From Plumapathes pennacea (taxonomy: Eukaryota; Cnidaria; Anthozoa; Antipatharia; Myriopathidae): a DNA stretch of 64,000 bases. The position numbers and the translations under genes were made by a program. The notes beneath the pieces were generated by a model. The model saw only the letters and a list, made by a program, of their open reading frames with translations. It was not told the DNA's origin and ran no database searches. Location of the stretch: NCBI GenBank assembly GCA_964036295.1, contig OZ038466.1:10628001-10692000 (forward strand). Reading direction: 5' to 3'. Of the stretch, positions 24,090 to 34,982 are shown piece by piece (positions within the stretch are counted from its first letter, which is position 1; each line of letters opens with the position of its first letter).

Positions 24090-24488
24090 CGCCGCGGACT
24101 TCCTTCTTCGCTTCACGAATGTGCACTTCACAGCAGCCAGAAAGAGAAGATGTCTTCGCCGCGGACTTTGTTCTTCGCTTGACTAATGTGTAATTCACAG
24201 TAGCTGGAACAGAAGATGCCTTCGCCGCGGATTGCCGTCTTCGCTTGACGAATGTACACTTCACAGCAGTCAGGAACAGAAGATACCTTCGCCGCGGACT
24301 TCGTTCTTCGCTTGACGAATGTGTACTTCACAGTAGCAGAAACAGAAGATGCCTTCGCCGCGGATTGCCTTCTTCGCTTGACGAACGTGTACTTCACAAT
24401 AGCAGGAACAGAAGATGCCTTCGCAGCGGATTGCCTTCTTCGCTTGACGAATGTGCACTTCGCAGCAGTCAGGAACACAAGATGTCTT
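24090..24488. repeat. 66/67-bp satellite H, six copies
   Basis: Units begin CGCCGCGGACTTCCTTCTTC and run through GCTTGACGAATGTGCACTTC and ACAGCAGTCAGGAACAGAAG. Starts at 24090, 24157, 24223, 24290, 24356 and 24422, so the period alternates between 66 and 67 bp. One isolated partial unit lies at ~25510-25575. Because the period is near a multiple of three, frames stay partly open on both strands; these are satellite translations, not genes. Confidence 0.85.
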
Positions 24489-25141
24489 CACTGAAAAGAA
24501 ATACAGGTATGGAACACTGTTTAATCGATAAAGTTTACATGTACATGCCAAAATACTGAAGTATGAAACCGGCTGTGTCTGTGAGCGAAGAGAAACAAGG
24601 CGAATTTGAATATTTTCACGAACAGCCAAAAATTAAAACAATGAGACTAATTACACAAGGAAAAGCGCACGTGCACTGTTGGGACTGATAAATTTATGCC
24701 GTTGGACGACTGCTTCGCTTCTCTTTCAAGTTTCAAACGAAGTGCTGATAATTTGAAGACACAATGTATAATACCGGGATGGAAAGAAGAGAAACAACAA
24801 CACGCACAAAAATAAAATTAAGTATGTACTCACAGAAGCACAAAAGGAACAAATGTTCAAACATTTGTAAATTGCTTGCCGACGATGTTGTCACTCGCTT
24901 TATATATGGAGTTCTTAATGTGGAAAATATTTTACTTGCAGCGCTCGTGATCCTGTCGTGTGCCATTTCAAAGTCAAAGAGAAGATCTTGCATGGCACAA
25001 TTGGTAAGTAGGAAGCTTAGTACATGTACCTCAGCTGGTAATTGACCATTAAACTTTTCAGCCAGTTGTTCAATCGTGCAACACAGGATATTCACTGCAA
25101 AGATATGGATCCTGTTGCAAAAAAGTAGCAACATTGAGAGG

Positions 25142-25361
25142 GACAAACTAAACTCGATCTTAAGGTCGCTGTAGAACCCTTTCACTTCCAAACAACGGAA
25201 TTAAAATTCTCCCAAAGATCCAAAAAGAAAATGTACTAAACTAAACTCATGTACTAATGTACTAAAGACAAACTAAACTCGATCTTAAGGTCGCTGTAGA
25301 ACCCTTTCACTTCCAAACAACGGAATTAAAATTCTCCCAAAGATCCAAAAAGAAAATGTAC
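25142..25361. repeat. Tandem duplication (~95 bp, period 125)
   Basis: The segment starting GACAAACTAAACTCGATCTT occurs at 25142 and again at 25267, essentially identical. Each copy contains a partial family C terminus (GAACCCTTTCACTTCCAAAC then AAAATTCTCCCAAAG). Confidence 0.85.
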
Positions 25362-26039
25362 ACATGATGTAGTGAGAATAGATATATCAATCAGCTAACT
25401 TGCAAGTAGTTAGTGCTGGTGTTGTACCCTGTACATGAGTAACCTTGCAGAATCTAGAAGGCGTCTACACATGTAGGGCTAACTTCCAACTATCTACTTA
25501 CAGCTTAGGTCGCCGCGGACAGTCTTCTTCGCTTGACGATTGAACACTTCGCAGCAGTCAGGAACAGAAGATGCCTTCACTGAAAACGAATTGAAAAATA
25601 TAGAACACTAGTTAATCGACAAAGTTTAGATGTCAAAGTACTGAAATAAACACCTGTCTGTCTGTGCAGCGAAAGGAAGGCAGCGATGAAAGCGGCAGAA
25701 TAAACAATGCGACTAATTTCGCAAGAAAAAGCGAATGCTTCTCTTTCAATTTTGAACAACGTGCTTATTACTTGTTGACACAATAATGTCAGTGTTTTTG
25801 ACATTAGATAAGCAATCAAACTCCAGAAGTAATGGGGGCAAGACATACACAAAGAAACTAAGTATGCACTCACAGAAGCACAAATATTAGGAACAAACAT
25901 TTTTAAATTGCTTGCCGACGCTGTTGTCAATTGCTTCACAAACGGCATGTTATCTCAGTATCCTACTCCTGCTCCCATAACGTTCACGAGACGCGACGCA
26001 CAAATGTACTGCGCTGCCAACATTTTTAATAAGTCTTCA

Positions 26040-27460
26040 AAGAAAAACTATAAAGATGAGTATTCTGCGCTCGCGAACAAGTCTTCATCGGACCTACAAT
26101 GTTCACGAGCAGCGACACACGATTTTCCGCGTTCACATGCGACGTAGTCTTCGTCAAAACTAAAAAGATCGTGATTAGTGACGTTATAAAAATTCCGCGC
26201 TCACGATACAAGTCTTCATAAGAACTAAAAAATCACAAGTAGCGATGTCTAAATACATTGCACTTTCGATGCAAGCCTTCATAAGCACCAGTAAATCACG
26301 AGACCGACGTATACATATTTGCGCTTTCGATACAAGTCATCATAAGAACCAGAGATTTAAGAGTAGCGACGTAAAAATACTCTGCACTCAGGATACAAGT
26401 CTTCGTAGAAACCTACAATGTGCACGAGTAGCGATGTATATTGTGCACTCAAGATGAAAGTCTTCGTAAAAGCCTACAGTGTATAACATAAGTAGCGACG
26501 TATAAATAATATGAGCTATGGATACAAGTCTTCGAAAAAGTACAAAGTACAAATATTCAGCGCTCAAGATGCAAGTCCTCGTAAAAGCCTACAATGTACA
26601 CGAGTAGCGATGTATAAATATTCTGTGCTCAACATACAAGTCTTGCAGTAAATCGGCGCTTCGGATATAAGTCTTCATAAAGCTGGTGTTACACTGGTCG
26701 ATTTGCAGCAACGATTTGCAACGCCGATTTGCTCCAAATTCGCGCAACGGTGTTGCAAGTTTATGAATTGCTTTCAAAAACTTGCAACGCGTTGCAACAC
26801 TGCAAACATCGCGAAAAATCGTTCGCAATGGGGTGTCTCACCTGAGCAATTTTTAGCGCAACATCGTATCGTTGCAAATCGTCGTTGCAAATCGACCAGT
26901 GTAACACCACCTTAAGAAGTACAAAGTTCACGAGTAGCGATGTATAATTATTCTGCGCTCAACATACAAGTCTTACAGTAAAATCCGCGCTATGGATACA
27001 AGTCTTCATAAAAAGTACAAGGTTCACGAGCAGCGACGTATAAATAGTCTGCGCTCAAGATACAAGTCCTCGTAAAAGCCTTCAATGTATACAGGTCGCG
27101 ACCTATAAATAATCCGAGCGCATGGTACAAGTCATCATAACAACTAGAGATTCACAAGTAGCGATGTATGAATACTTCGCGCTTTCACGATATAAGTCTT
27201 AATGAAAACTAGATATTCACGAGTAGCGGCGTATAAACATTCGGCGCTCAAGATACATGTCCTCGTTAAAGCCTATTCTGCGCTTAAGATACCAAGTCTC
27301 ACAGTAAAATCTTATAGTGTACACAGACAATGTGACGTATAAATAATCCACGAAGTCTTCATAAAAACTATAAATTCGCAAGTAGCTACTTAAAAATATT
27401 CCACACTCGACAGAAGTCTTCATCGAAACAGTAAAAGCTCACGAATAGCGATTAATTGCA
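26040..27460 (-). repeat. ~65-bp satellite G, large inverted array (~20 copies)
   Basis: Units of the type ACAAGTCTTCGTAAAAGCCT / ACAATGTACACGAGTAGCGA / CGTATAAATATTCTGCGCTC. This is the reverse complement of the array at 22610-23260, so the two arrays face each other across ~2.8 kb. The block is interrupted by a MITE at 26681-26911. Confidence 0.85.
26681..26911. mobile_element. MITE inserted in satellite G
   Basis: Inverted ends GGTGTTACACTGGTCGATTT and AAATCGACCAGTGTAACACC, with GTTGCAA-rich interior. The right flank is TTAA (26912-26915), and the left flank is the TTAA-like ATAA, so a TTAA-target (piggyBac or Kolobok-like) origin is possible. Confidence 0.75.
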
Positions 27461-27824
27461 GTATTTCTGATCTCGCCTTCTCGTGTTAAACGTTTTTCTA
27501 TCGTGTGTCTCTGTTCAAGTAGACAATACACTTCTTCCTTTCTTACCTTTATACTTTAGTTGTGTTAAGAAACGGTTCTTCAAGGAAAAACAGCGTTCCT
27601 CATGAAGGCGGCTGATCATTTATATCCAGTCCCAGTTGCCTTGTCCACTATTTCCTTCTATGAAGTCCTGTACAAAGAAAATTGACTTGAAATGAATTCT
27701 CTTATTTTGCACAAGGAAGACAGTATAGGTTATTAAAACAGTTTGTTACAAAGGAGTGTAGAGCGCACGCGGGTATATAATATCCTTGACTGACTATGAT
27801 CAAGAAACACTTTCTTCTCCTTGG

Positions 27825-27846
27825 GGGAGGGGAGGGGAGGGGAGAT
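27825..27846 (+). repeat. GGGGA short tandem repeat
   Basis: GGGGGAGGGGAGGGGAGGGG-type G-rich tract, potentially G-quadruplex-forming on the plus strand. Confidence 0.6.
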
Positions 27847-28080
27847 GACAACTTGGCTCCGGCACCAAAGCTGACGCGAGCAATGCACGTTGGGATCATG
27901 CTGTCGAAAGCAGCGCGCGCAGCAAGAAAAAATAACTTTTCAACGGATTTAACGTACGAATACAGAGCTGACGTTAGCAAAATCAGGCTCGTTTTTGTAC
28001 CATAGAATTTAGAACGATTATTTATTATACTTTCGTTCAACAAAACCACTAACCACTTGGCCATTTCTCCGTCTTCCACG

Positions 28081-28944
28081 ATGGAGCGTTTTCATTGGTC
28101 TACCAGTATCGATTGTGACATCACAAAAAGTCAGGACTCTCACTCCAGTGAAAAGTTTTCACGGGCGTTGCTTTACGACAAAGTCTCTGAAGAAACAAGC
28201 AAAGTTTTGCCTTTTAAACGATCTGTTAACCATCCACTCTGTATTCAAACGTTGCATAGCAATGGAATCTGCCCGAAAAGAGCAAAAAAGGTACGTAAAA
28301 CAATCATTCGGCATCGTTATTTTCGTAGAACTTACAGTCCTGTTTTGAGCAATGTTTGTTGCTTTTTTCAGTCAGCGAAATGCTACCAAAGCGCCCCGGT
28401 ACGATACCAGGCAAAATTACCAAAAGGTAAGACACAAACCCGACATACCAAGGTATTGTTTTGTGATAGGTTACGCCCCCAACGAATCCTTTCTAATGCA
28501 CGAGTATTGCTAACGTTTTGGAGTTGGATATATCGCGATCTCACAAGTCCACAAAACATCTCAAGTCTTTCAAACAAACTTGTTTCAAGGTATTTTAAAT
28601 AGTAGTTTGTTCTGAAATGATGTGGTGAAAGTCAGGGTACGACAGGCATGCTCTACGACGTTGTATTCTTGTTTGCGGTTTCACAAAAAGAGCTAACTCT
28701 AGACTGAAGTAAAGCCGACTCTTAGATTAGGAAAATTCCGATGGTAGTTTCATCAGGAGAGTAAAATTGATGTTAGCACCAGGTGTCTGATTTGGCAGGA
28801 ACTACGCCTAAAACAGTTTATCACTGGAGATGACCACCTCGTTACGACAATTTTTCTCAAACTTTCAGGTGTATGAAGAAAATAACCTTGCCGACACTGA
28901 AGCCGGTTGCTCAAGAGAACCTTGCACCGGACCACCCAGGGAAG
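28081..28944 (+). CDS. Candidate exons of an unrecognised gene
   Basis: Three splice-compatible open blocks occur in order. The first runs up to a GTACGT donor at 28291. The second is 28372-28426 (TTTTTTCAG acceptor, GTAAGA donor) and the third 28869-28944 (CTTTCAG acceptor, GTAAGA donor). Starting at the internal ATG of 28262 gives a continuous frame, MESARKEQKSQRNATKAPRY at its start, through all three blocks. The longer frame from ATG 28081 meets a stop in block three. The product is polar and basic, and I recognise no domain. Further exons would be expected downstream but none stands out. Possibly the 5' end of a real gene, possibly chance splice sites. Confidence 0.3.
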
Positions 28945-29609
28945 GTAAGACATCGGGGCGAAGAATCCACGTTACCGTTAGTGGAAGTTCGACTATAGCA
29001 TAGCATAGCACAACACAACATCACAGCACAGCAAAGCGCAACGCTTGACAACGCAAATCGATACAGCGAATCACAAAGTACAAAAAGAAGATGTGTTTTA
29101 AAAATAAGACTGAACTTCTAGACTATTCCATAACAAATTGAGATTTAGGTTAATATTACTGTCAGAGGAAATAATCAGCAAAATTTGTGAGATATTATAG
29201 AGCAGAAAGACAATTTTTGTACAGAAATGAATGTAACCACTGTACAGTGAATACTACTAAATATATAAATTTACTGTACTCTATCTTTGGAGTCCTGCAT
29301 AGCAATCTTGAGAGAGCCATACACTATGTCACAAGAGATAATGATGCATTAGATTGCACAGATGCATTGACCTCCTTCGTCTGAGGCCCAAACAAGGGCT
29401 GAAAAAATGCACTGGTCAAGAAAACTTTTTGTATATGAGCCAATCTTTATAAGAATCATCTGCAAATCCTGATTTCTGTATCAATATTCCTCAGACACAA
29501 TGTTGTCTATATTCCCAAATCTAAGCTCTCAAAATTGATGATTTTTGGAGAAAACAATATAGTGTTCTCAACAAATGCTTTCAAATCAGCCCCTGCAATT
29601 CGTGAAATA

Positions 29610-29795
29610 TTCTTATATTAGGACATCAAACAACACCAACCTTTCTAAAGACTTGCTTGGTCCTTGCTGCTATTCGTGTCCACATGAAACTGTCCAGCCT
29701 TTTTACGTTGTCCCCATGGTCCACAGCAACCTCATACTGTGTTGTCGTGTTGTGTTTGTCCCCATTTTTTTCCATGTTGCTCTACAAAATTAATG
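29610..29795. repeat. Dispersed repeat I, copy 1
   Basis: Begins TTAGGACATCAAACAACACC and continues through AAAGACTTGCTTGGTCCTTG and CCCCATGGTCCACAGCAACC. A related ~195-bp copy lies at 32286-32480, just outside foldback element D copy 2. From 28945 to 30027 nothing else is visible. Confidence 0.7.
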
Positions 29796-30027
29796 AAGGT
29801 ACAGAATATGTATAGATGCATTGCCAGAAATCGTGGACAAGATGGCGAACGCGCGTGCGCAATGCAAGTGTAATGGCGTCAATACAGCATAAGAAAATCT
29901 ATGAGAATGTTCAAATTTCGCAAATATATCATTATACATATTAGATTTCCACGGTGCCAGCATCTAAACTTAATGAGGGTCGATCTAACAACATAAATAA
30001 CATAAAAGCAGGTACTGAAACGGAGGC

Positions 30028-30267
30028 CTACCCACTTCCCGAGACGAGTGCATTCTCTGCCTGTTTCTCTCCACTTTTCCCATACATTTCCTTATAATCT
30101 GCCTCAAATGGCTTCCGGTATTCGTCAACTAACGGGAGAGCACGACTATGTAGTTCAAGTGCCAGCATCTGAATATGTTCAAGAGTGTTCGATGTCTTCA
30201 AATCGTTCGTAAAAGGCCTGATAATTCCACGCCAAAGCTCTTCCACAGACGTACTTTTATCCGAAAT
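30028..30267 (-). CDS. Candidate terminal exon, gene not recognised
   Basis: An open stretch of about 80 codons on the minus strand ends at TAG (30028-30030) and has no in-frame ATG near its 5' end. A weak AAAAG acceptor could lie near 30258. The product is amphipathic and not low-complexity (VEELWRGIIRPFTNDL, LEHIQMLALELHSRALPLVD, KPFEADYKEMYGKSGEK), which looks more protein-like than the surrounding chance frames. No upstream exon was identified and no family recognised. It could be a 3' exon, a retained gene fragment or chance. Confidence 0.3.
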   Translation of the reverse strand: MSDKSTSVEELWRGIIRPFTNDLKTSNTLEHIQMLALELHSRALPLVDEYRKPFEADYKEMYGKSGEKQAENALVSGSG

Positions 30268-30760
30268 TTATCGTGAAATCGGCCGCCATGTTTACATTTT
30301 CGACTACGGAGGAAGGCGAGAAACAGAAGCCCAATGGCTGCACAATCTCACAGCAGCCGCCATGTTTACTTTTCTTCATCTAGCAATGATTTCTGGGATT
30401 TAATTTAGTTCCCAGGCTGCCACGATTTAAATAATTTGCCAGGAGATTTGGACGAGGCGATGTCATGGCTGTTTATACAAGAGGAGACATAGAATGGAGC
30501 TTGGAATTCCAGGAAAATATTCACATTTATTGTGCTCGCCACTAAAGTGCTTTTTCAGTAGAAGTAAGTTCTCTGCATTAACATAGTGCAGCTTTAGTGA
30601 AGTTTTGGAGTGACAATTCTTGGTGTAATACGATACACCGCTGACAAGTTAGCGCAGGCTCAAAATGTCCACGATTTCTGACAATGTGTCTGTTTTAGCC
30701 AGCATATATGGTGGGAGAAATTGTGCCAGTAATTGGTAATGGTATTCAACACTTCCCTAC

Positions 30761-30915
30761 TTAACCCTTTCACTCCCCAGCTCAATTGCAGATTCTCTCA
30801 ACCTTTTGAGAAGAAATGTATGAGTGATGGAGTGAGAATATTCATAGTTAAACCAGCTTACAGTAGCAAGCTATCAAAAGCCAAGTTCTTCTTACTGTAT
30901 GATATGTATCTCTGA
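30761..30915. mobile_element. MITE family C copy (right end lost)
   Basis: TTAACCCTTTCACTCCCCAG at the left, then GCAGATTCTCTCAACC, GTGAGAATATTCATAGTTAA and AGCAAGCTATCAAAAGCCAA in family order. The right terminus is not recognisable. It is directly followed by foldback element D copy 2. Confidence 0.75.
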
Positions 30916-30962
30916 TCAACAAATGGGTCCAGTAAGACCCTGAACATTGTTATTTTTTAGGC

Positions 30963-32281
30963 AGTGTCAGACAAATGCAGACTGCAGACCACAGGCTAGA
31001 AATAAAATAAAACAAAACAAAACAAAATACAAAAACTTACATAAAATAAAATAAAACAAAACACCACATCATGGTGCAAATACAAAACAAAAACTTACGT
31101 AAAATGCCGTGAAATAAGTTCGAACGATATCATCCAAACCATTGCGGAAATTCATCATCCAAACCGACTTATTGGATCAGAAAATTCCTTCCTTCTCTCA
31201 AGAGTCTCTGATCTGCTCAATAAGCATGTACTTTTCAACTGCACCCTTCCCCCCTCAACCACACTTTTGTGCTCGCCCCATTTCTCGTGTGGTCTTCCTA
31301 CGCAATATGACTGCACAGCAACCGAAATATTTCGTATTTGATAACTTCAAAACTTTCAGCTCTGGTTTTTTAGTTTCCTGCCAAATAGTTTTGCGCTGCC
31401 AATCACAGGAACTGCCATGCAAACCAGTAATGAATACGAGACATTTGTATGATTACTACATCTCAGTCCAAAAATTTTGACCACCATTATCTGGATAATT
31501 TGTCCAAGTAAAGAATTTTGCAACAGGTATTTTTCTGATGTCATCACTTTGGTACTCTTGGTTTTTTTCGTCAAGTTCATGTTTATCATATACTCAGTTA
31601 ATGACACCAGCCCCTGGTCATGTAAACAAATCAGCAAGTGTTTTAACCCATTGCGCCCCAAAGATGAAGCCACATATAACAATATAGTTGACCCACATAC
31701 ACTGCTTAAATACATACATACATTTTTATTGAAGCTCCCCAAATGCTTTGCATAATGATCATTCAAGATAGAAACTGATTGGCTCAAAAGCCCCAAATTG
31801 CACGATTAAGTTCATGTTCACAGAACAAACCGGCGAAATGAACACCTTGCATTTCTTGTCATATACAGCCAAGTCAATTTACCTGAAATTTGCCTGTCCC
31901 CACTTTAAGTGCGCATAGTTTGGAGATCATGACCGCACGAGAAATGGGGCGAGTACAAGAATGTGGTTGAGGGGGGAGGGGTGTGGTCGAAAAGTACATA
32001 CGTATCAAGTGGATCAGAAACGCTTGAGAGAAGGAAGAAATTTTCTGATCCAATAAGTCGGTTTGGATGATGAATTTCTGATATGGTTTGGATGATATCG
32101 TTTGTCAAGCTCACGGGAACCAATTGAACTTATTTCACAGCATTTTACGTAAGGTTTTGTTTTGTATTTGCACCGTGATGCAGTGTTTTGTTTTATTTTA
32201 TTTTATGTAAAGTTTTTGTATTTTGTTTTTATTTTATTTTATTTCTAGTCTGCAGTCTGCAGTCTGCATTTGTCCAACACC
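30963..32281. mobile_element. Foldback element D, copy 2 (1,319 bp)
   Basis: Same ends as copy 1: AGTGTCAGACAAATGCAGAC at the left, GCATTTGTCCAACACC at the right. The TIRs reach ~335-350 bp and include the CAACCACA / GTGGTTGAGGGGGGAGGGG block on both sides. The interior at ~31750-31910 matches copy 1 in the opposite orientation. No transposase ORF; non-autonomous. Confidence 0.85.
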
Positions 32282-32285
32282 GTAT

Positions 32286-32480
32286 TTTAGGACATCAAAC
32301 AAGATAACAAGACCAACCTTGCTGAAGACTTGCTTGTTCCTTGCTACTTTTCATGTCCATGTGAAACTGTCCACAGCATATAGTCAACAGTCTTTTCATG
32401 TTCTTCCCATGGTCCACACCAGCCTCATACTGTACTGTACATTGTCATGGTTGCCCCATTTTTTGTTGTTGCTCTGCAAA
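32286..32480. repeat. Dispersed repeat I, copy 2
   Basis: TTAGGACATCAAACAAGATA through AAGACTTGCTTGTTCCTTGC and CCCATGGTCCACACCAGCCT; homologous to 29610-29795. Confidence 0.7.
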
Positions 32481-33852
32481 TGAAGCGACAGACGCTTTGT
32501 TTAGCTCGCCATTATTTTGAAAAAGGCCAGCACAGTAAGTCTAGTAAGGGGCTGTCAACATATGTTTTCAGTTCTTTCAAAATTTATTAAAATATTCTAA
32601 AAGCCTGAAATAAGACCACTGTTTCCACAGATCTTAGTGCCACATGAGGATTAAACAAAGGTTGTAAAGTCTTTTGTGATCAAAGTCAGTACACAGCTTA
32701 CTTGATGACCAGTCCTCATATTTATCATGTTACCATAGAACATAAAGCAACTCTACAGTACTAACACAGTTTTAAAGTGTGGTTCCTGTATACCCTGTCA
32801 GGTAAAGCAACTAAGTTCTAAAATATTGTCTTAACTTCGAAATAAACAGGTTTGACAAACAGCTACTCAGAATTATGTCTCGGCAATCATGAAAATGGCA
32901 CACTTATTTTGGTTCAGTACATTCAACTTACAGGAAGTCACAACACTGACATCAATGCTTGGAGGATAAACAAATTAAACCCCACCTAACCCTACCTTTG
33001 TTCAATATGCATTTTGAACATGTTTTTTGGTTTGCTTAGTTTTAGCTGTACTGTATACAGTCACATAAATTATTATAAATGTTACAAAGCTTCAGAAATC
33101 AAGTTGTTGGCTCATGGCACGACTCTCTAGTTCCCTAGTATATTGTATGCACCAAAAATACCAATGATTCTGGCTGCTCTTGCAAAACATTCCAAAAAAA
33201 AGAAAATCCCATTTTAGCCCTTACTACACACCAAGACCACATGTCACATTGACACCTGGTGACAGCTTGCTGTTACACAGCCAACATATACAGTAGGTGA
33301 ATGCATCTGCACTTGTTGATTTTGTAGGGTCTATATTTTGATGGTGCAATAGAGAAAATATTAAGTTTCTAGTCCCTGTTATTTCAGATGTGGTTTACTT
33401 AAGTTGAATATGTTATAATTTTTTCAGACAAAGATTAAAGCTGATTTTTGATGGAAAGTTGCCCCTGAGCCTTGAGAGGGTACTAGTCCAGACCTCTATT
33501 TCATTTTAGAACGTTTGTCAATCAGTCAGTCATGACATTAGCTTTGCTTCACATAATGACTGATGGAAGACTTCCATTCCTACAGTAATGAGGTCTTTTG
33601 CTCCTAATAAGGAAAGTGAATGTGTTCATCACACATTCTATCACAGAACCACAACTGAAACAAACTACACTGCTGTATTCATAACTAAAAATATAAATTG
33701 GAAATTGGAAAACTGGAAACTGGAAAACTGGAAACCCACATAAAAGGAAAGCTTGCCAGCTGGAAAATGAGTGAAATTATTTCTTTGAGGCATCATGGAG
33801 CCATTCCCAAGCACAACAAAATACAACATCTGTGAGAGTTGTTTCATACAAG
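32481..33852. other. Intergenic, no gene seen
   Basis: AT-rich unique-looking sequence with only short chance reading frames; a GGAAAACTGGAAAC short repeat lies at ~33700-33735. Confidence 0.5.
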
Positions 33853-34008
33853 TAGGCCTTATTCGTATTCTCACCGACAGCCTGGGGCGAGGATGTCATG
33901 ACCGTGCAGGGGAAAGGGACAGAAAATACTTACTTTCCCCTGCATGAGTTTCTATTCTGTGGTCATGACATCCTCGCCCCAGGCTGTTCATGAGAGAATA
34001 AGGCCTAT
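33853..34008. mobile_element. Palindromic MITE, 156 bp
   Basis: TAGGCCTTATTC and GAATAAGGCCTA ends, with long arms containing CAGCCTGGGGCGAGGATGTC and its inverse and GCAGGGGAAAG / CTTTCCCCTGC. Almost the entire element is one imperfect hairpin. Confidence 0.8.
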
Positions 34009-34982
34009 TACTGTGACAAATTTCATTGCATTTAACAGAAATTTTTTTGCTGACATGTTCGCTCACCTAAATAAATTATTTGTAGTTCAGATACGTTGAT
34101 CTGAAAAAGAGTGTTTTTGATATTTTGTTTGGTACGGAAAATATTTAAAGTCAAAGTTGGGCGACATGTTTGTTAGGGAATTTGTTTATGAAATAACTTG
34201 GGTTCTAAAATGAAAACAAAAAGTCAGAGACACAATTTTGTAAGTTAACATATCGGTCAATACTTGTGCAAAATTCCAACCCAATCCATTGAAACTCACT
34301 TGAACTGGAACTTCAAGAAAATGCAGCAAAACATGTTTTTCAGATGCAGAGAAAATCATGCCTGAAGATTTTTGGCACCCCAATGGTGCTTGTTGACATA
34401 AGTAGCTAATCTGTCAGCCAGATGTCACTTTGATATCCTTTGATGTAAAGCAGTGTTGTGTAATCTAGCCCAAGACCTCATCCTTCAGCAGTTTTTTGCT
34501 CAACAAACAGTAGATTTCTTCATGGTTTCGCTTTGACAAATCACACACGCAATACTTGTTTTGCCAGATTTCATGTAATATGTCGGTGTTATGAAACGCA
34601 TGAGTTGACAAGTGATGACAGGTTGCAACAGCGGCTATTTTGATCAAAATTTTCAATTTCTCAAGGGGTAAAACAGAAAATCAAAAAAGGACAACAAATT
34701 TGGGCAGATATGTTGAAAATAGATCACAACACAGAAAAAATTTCTTTTGAAAAATTTTCGCTGAATGTCTCCTGATATCTAAGAGTTGGCATCTCTGTGT
34801 GCAGAGTAGCAGGAAAACCTGTCTTAAAAAGTGCTTGGTCAAGCTTACCCTGAATGAAAGCATGATCAAATAGGATTGAACACTACACTTATTGGCCCTC
34901 TGATTGAAGGTTATGTCAGCATAATTGGTTCGGGATATCTGAAGGGAAACAGGGCTTCCCCCATGATGCTTAAACGTTTTAA

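Noticed and set aside
24128-24629. Open frames with repeated TFVKRRRQSAAKASSVP-like units
   Set aside because: Translations of the 66-bp satellite on both strands; the period alternates 66/67, so no single frame spans the array, and there is no gene context.
22610-27460. CRISPR-like array (regular ~65-bp units)
   Set aside because: Whole units are repeated with no unique spacers and the genome is eukaryotic; these are satellites.
29827-29891. Plus-strand ATG with good context (ATGGCGAACGCGCG)
   Set aside because: Only 16 codons before a stop, no donor inside, GC-rich palindromic context; no gene support.
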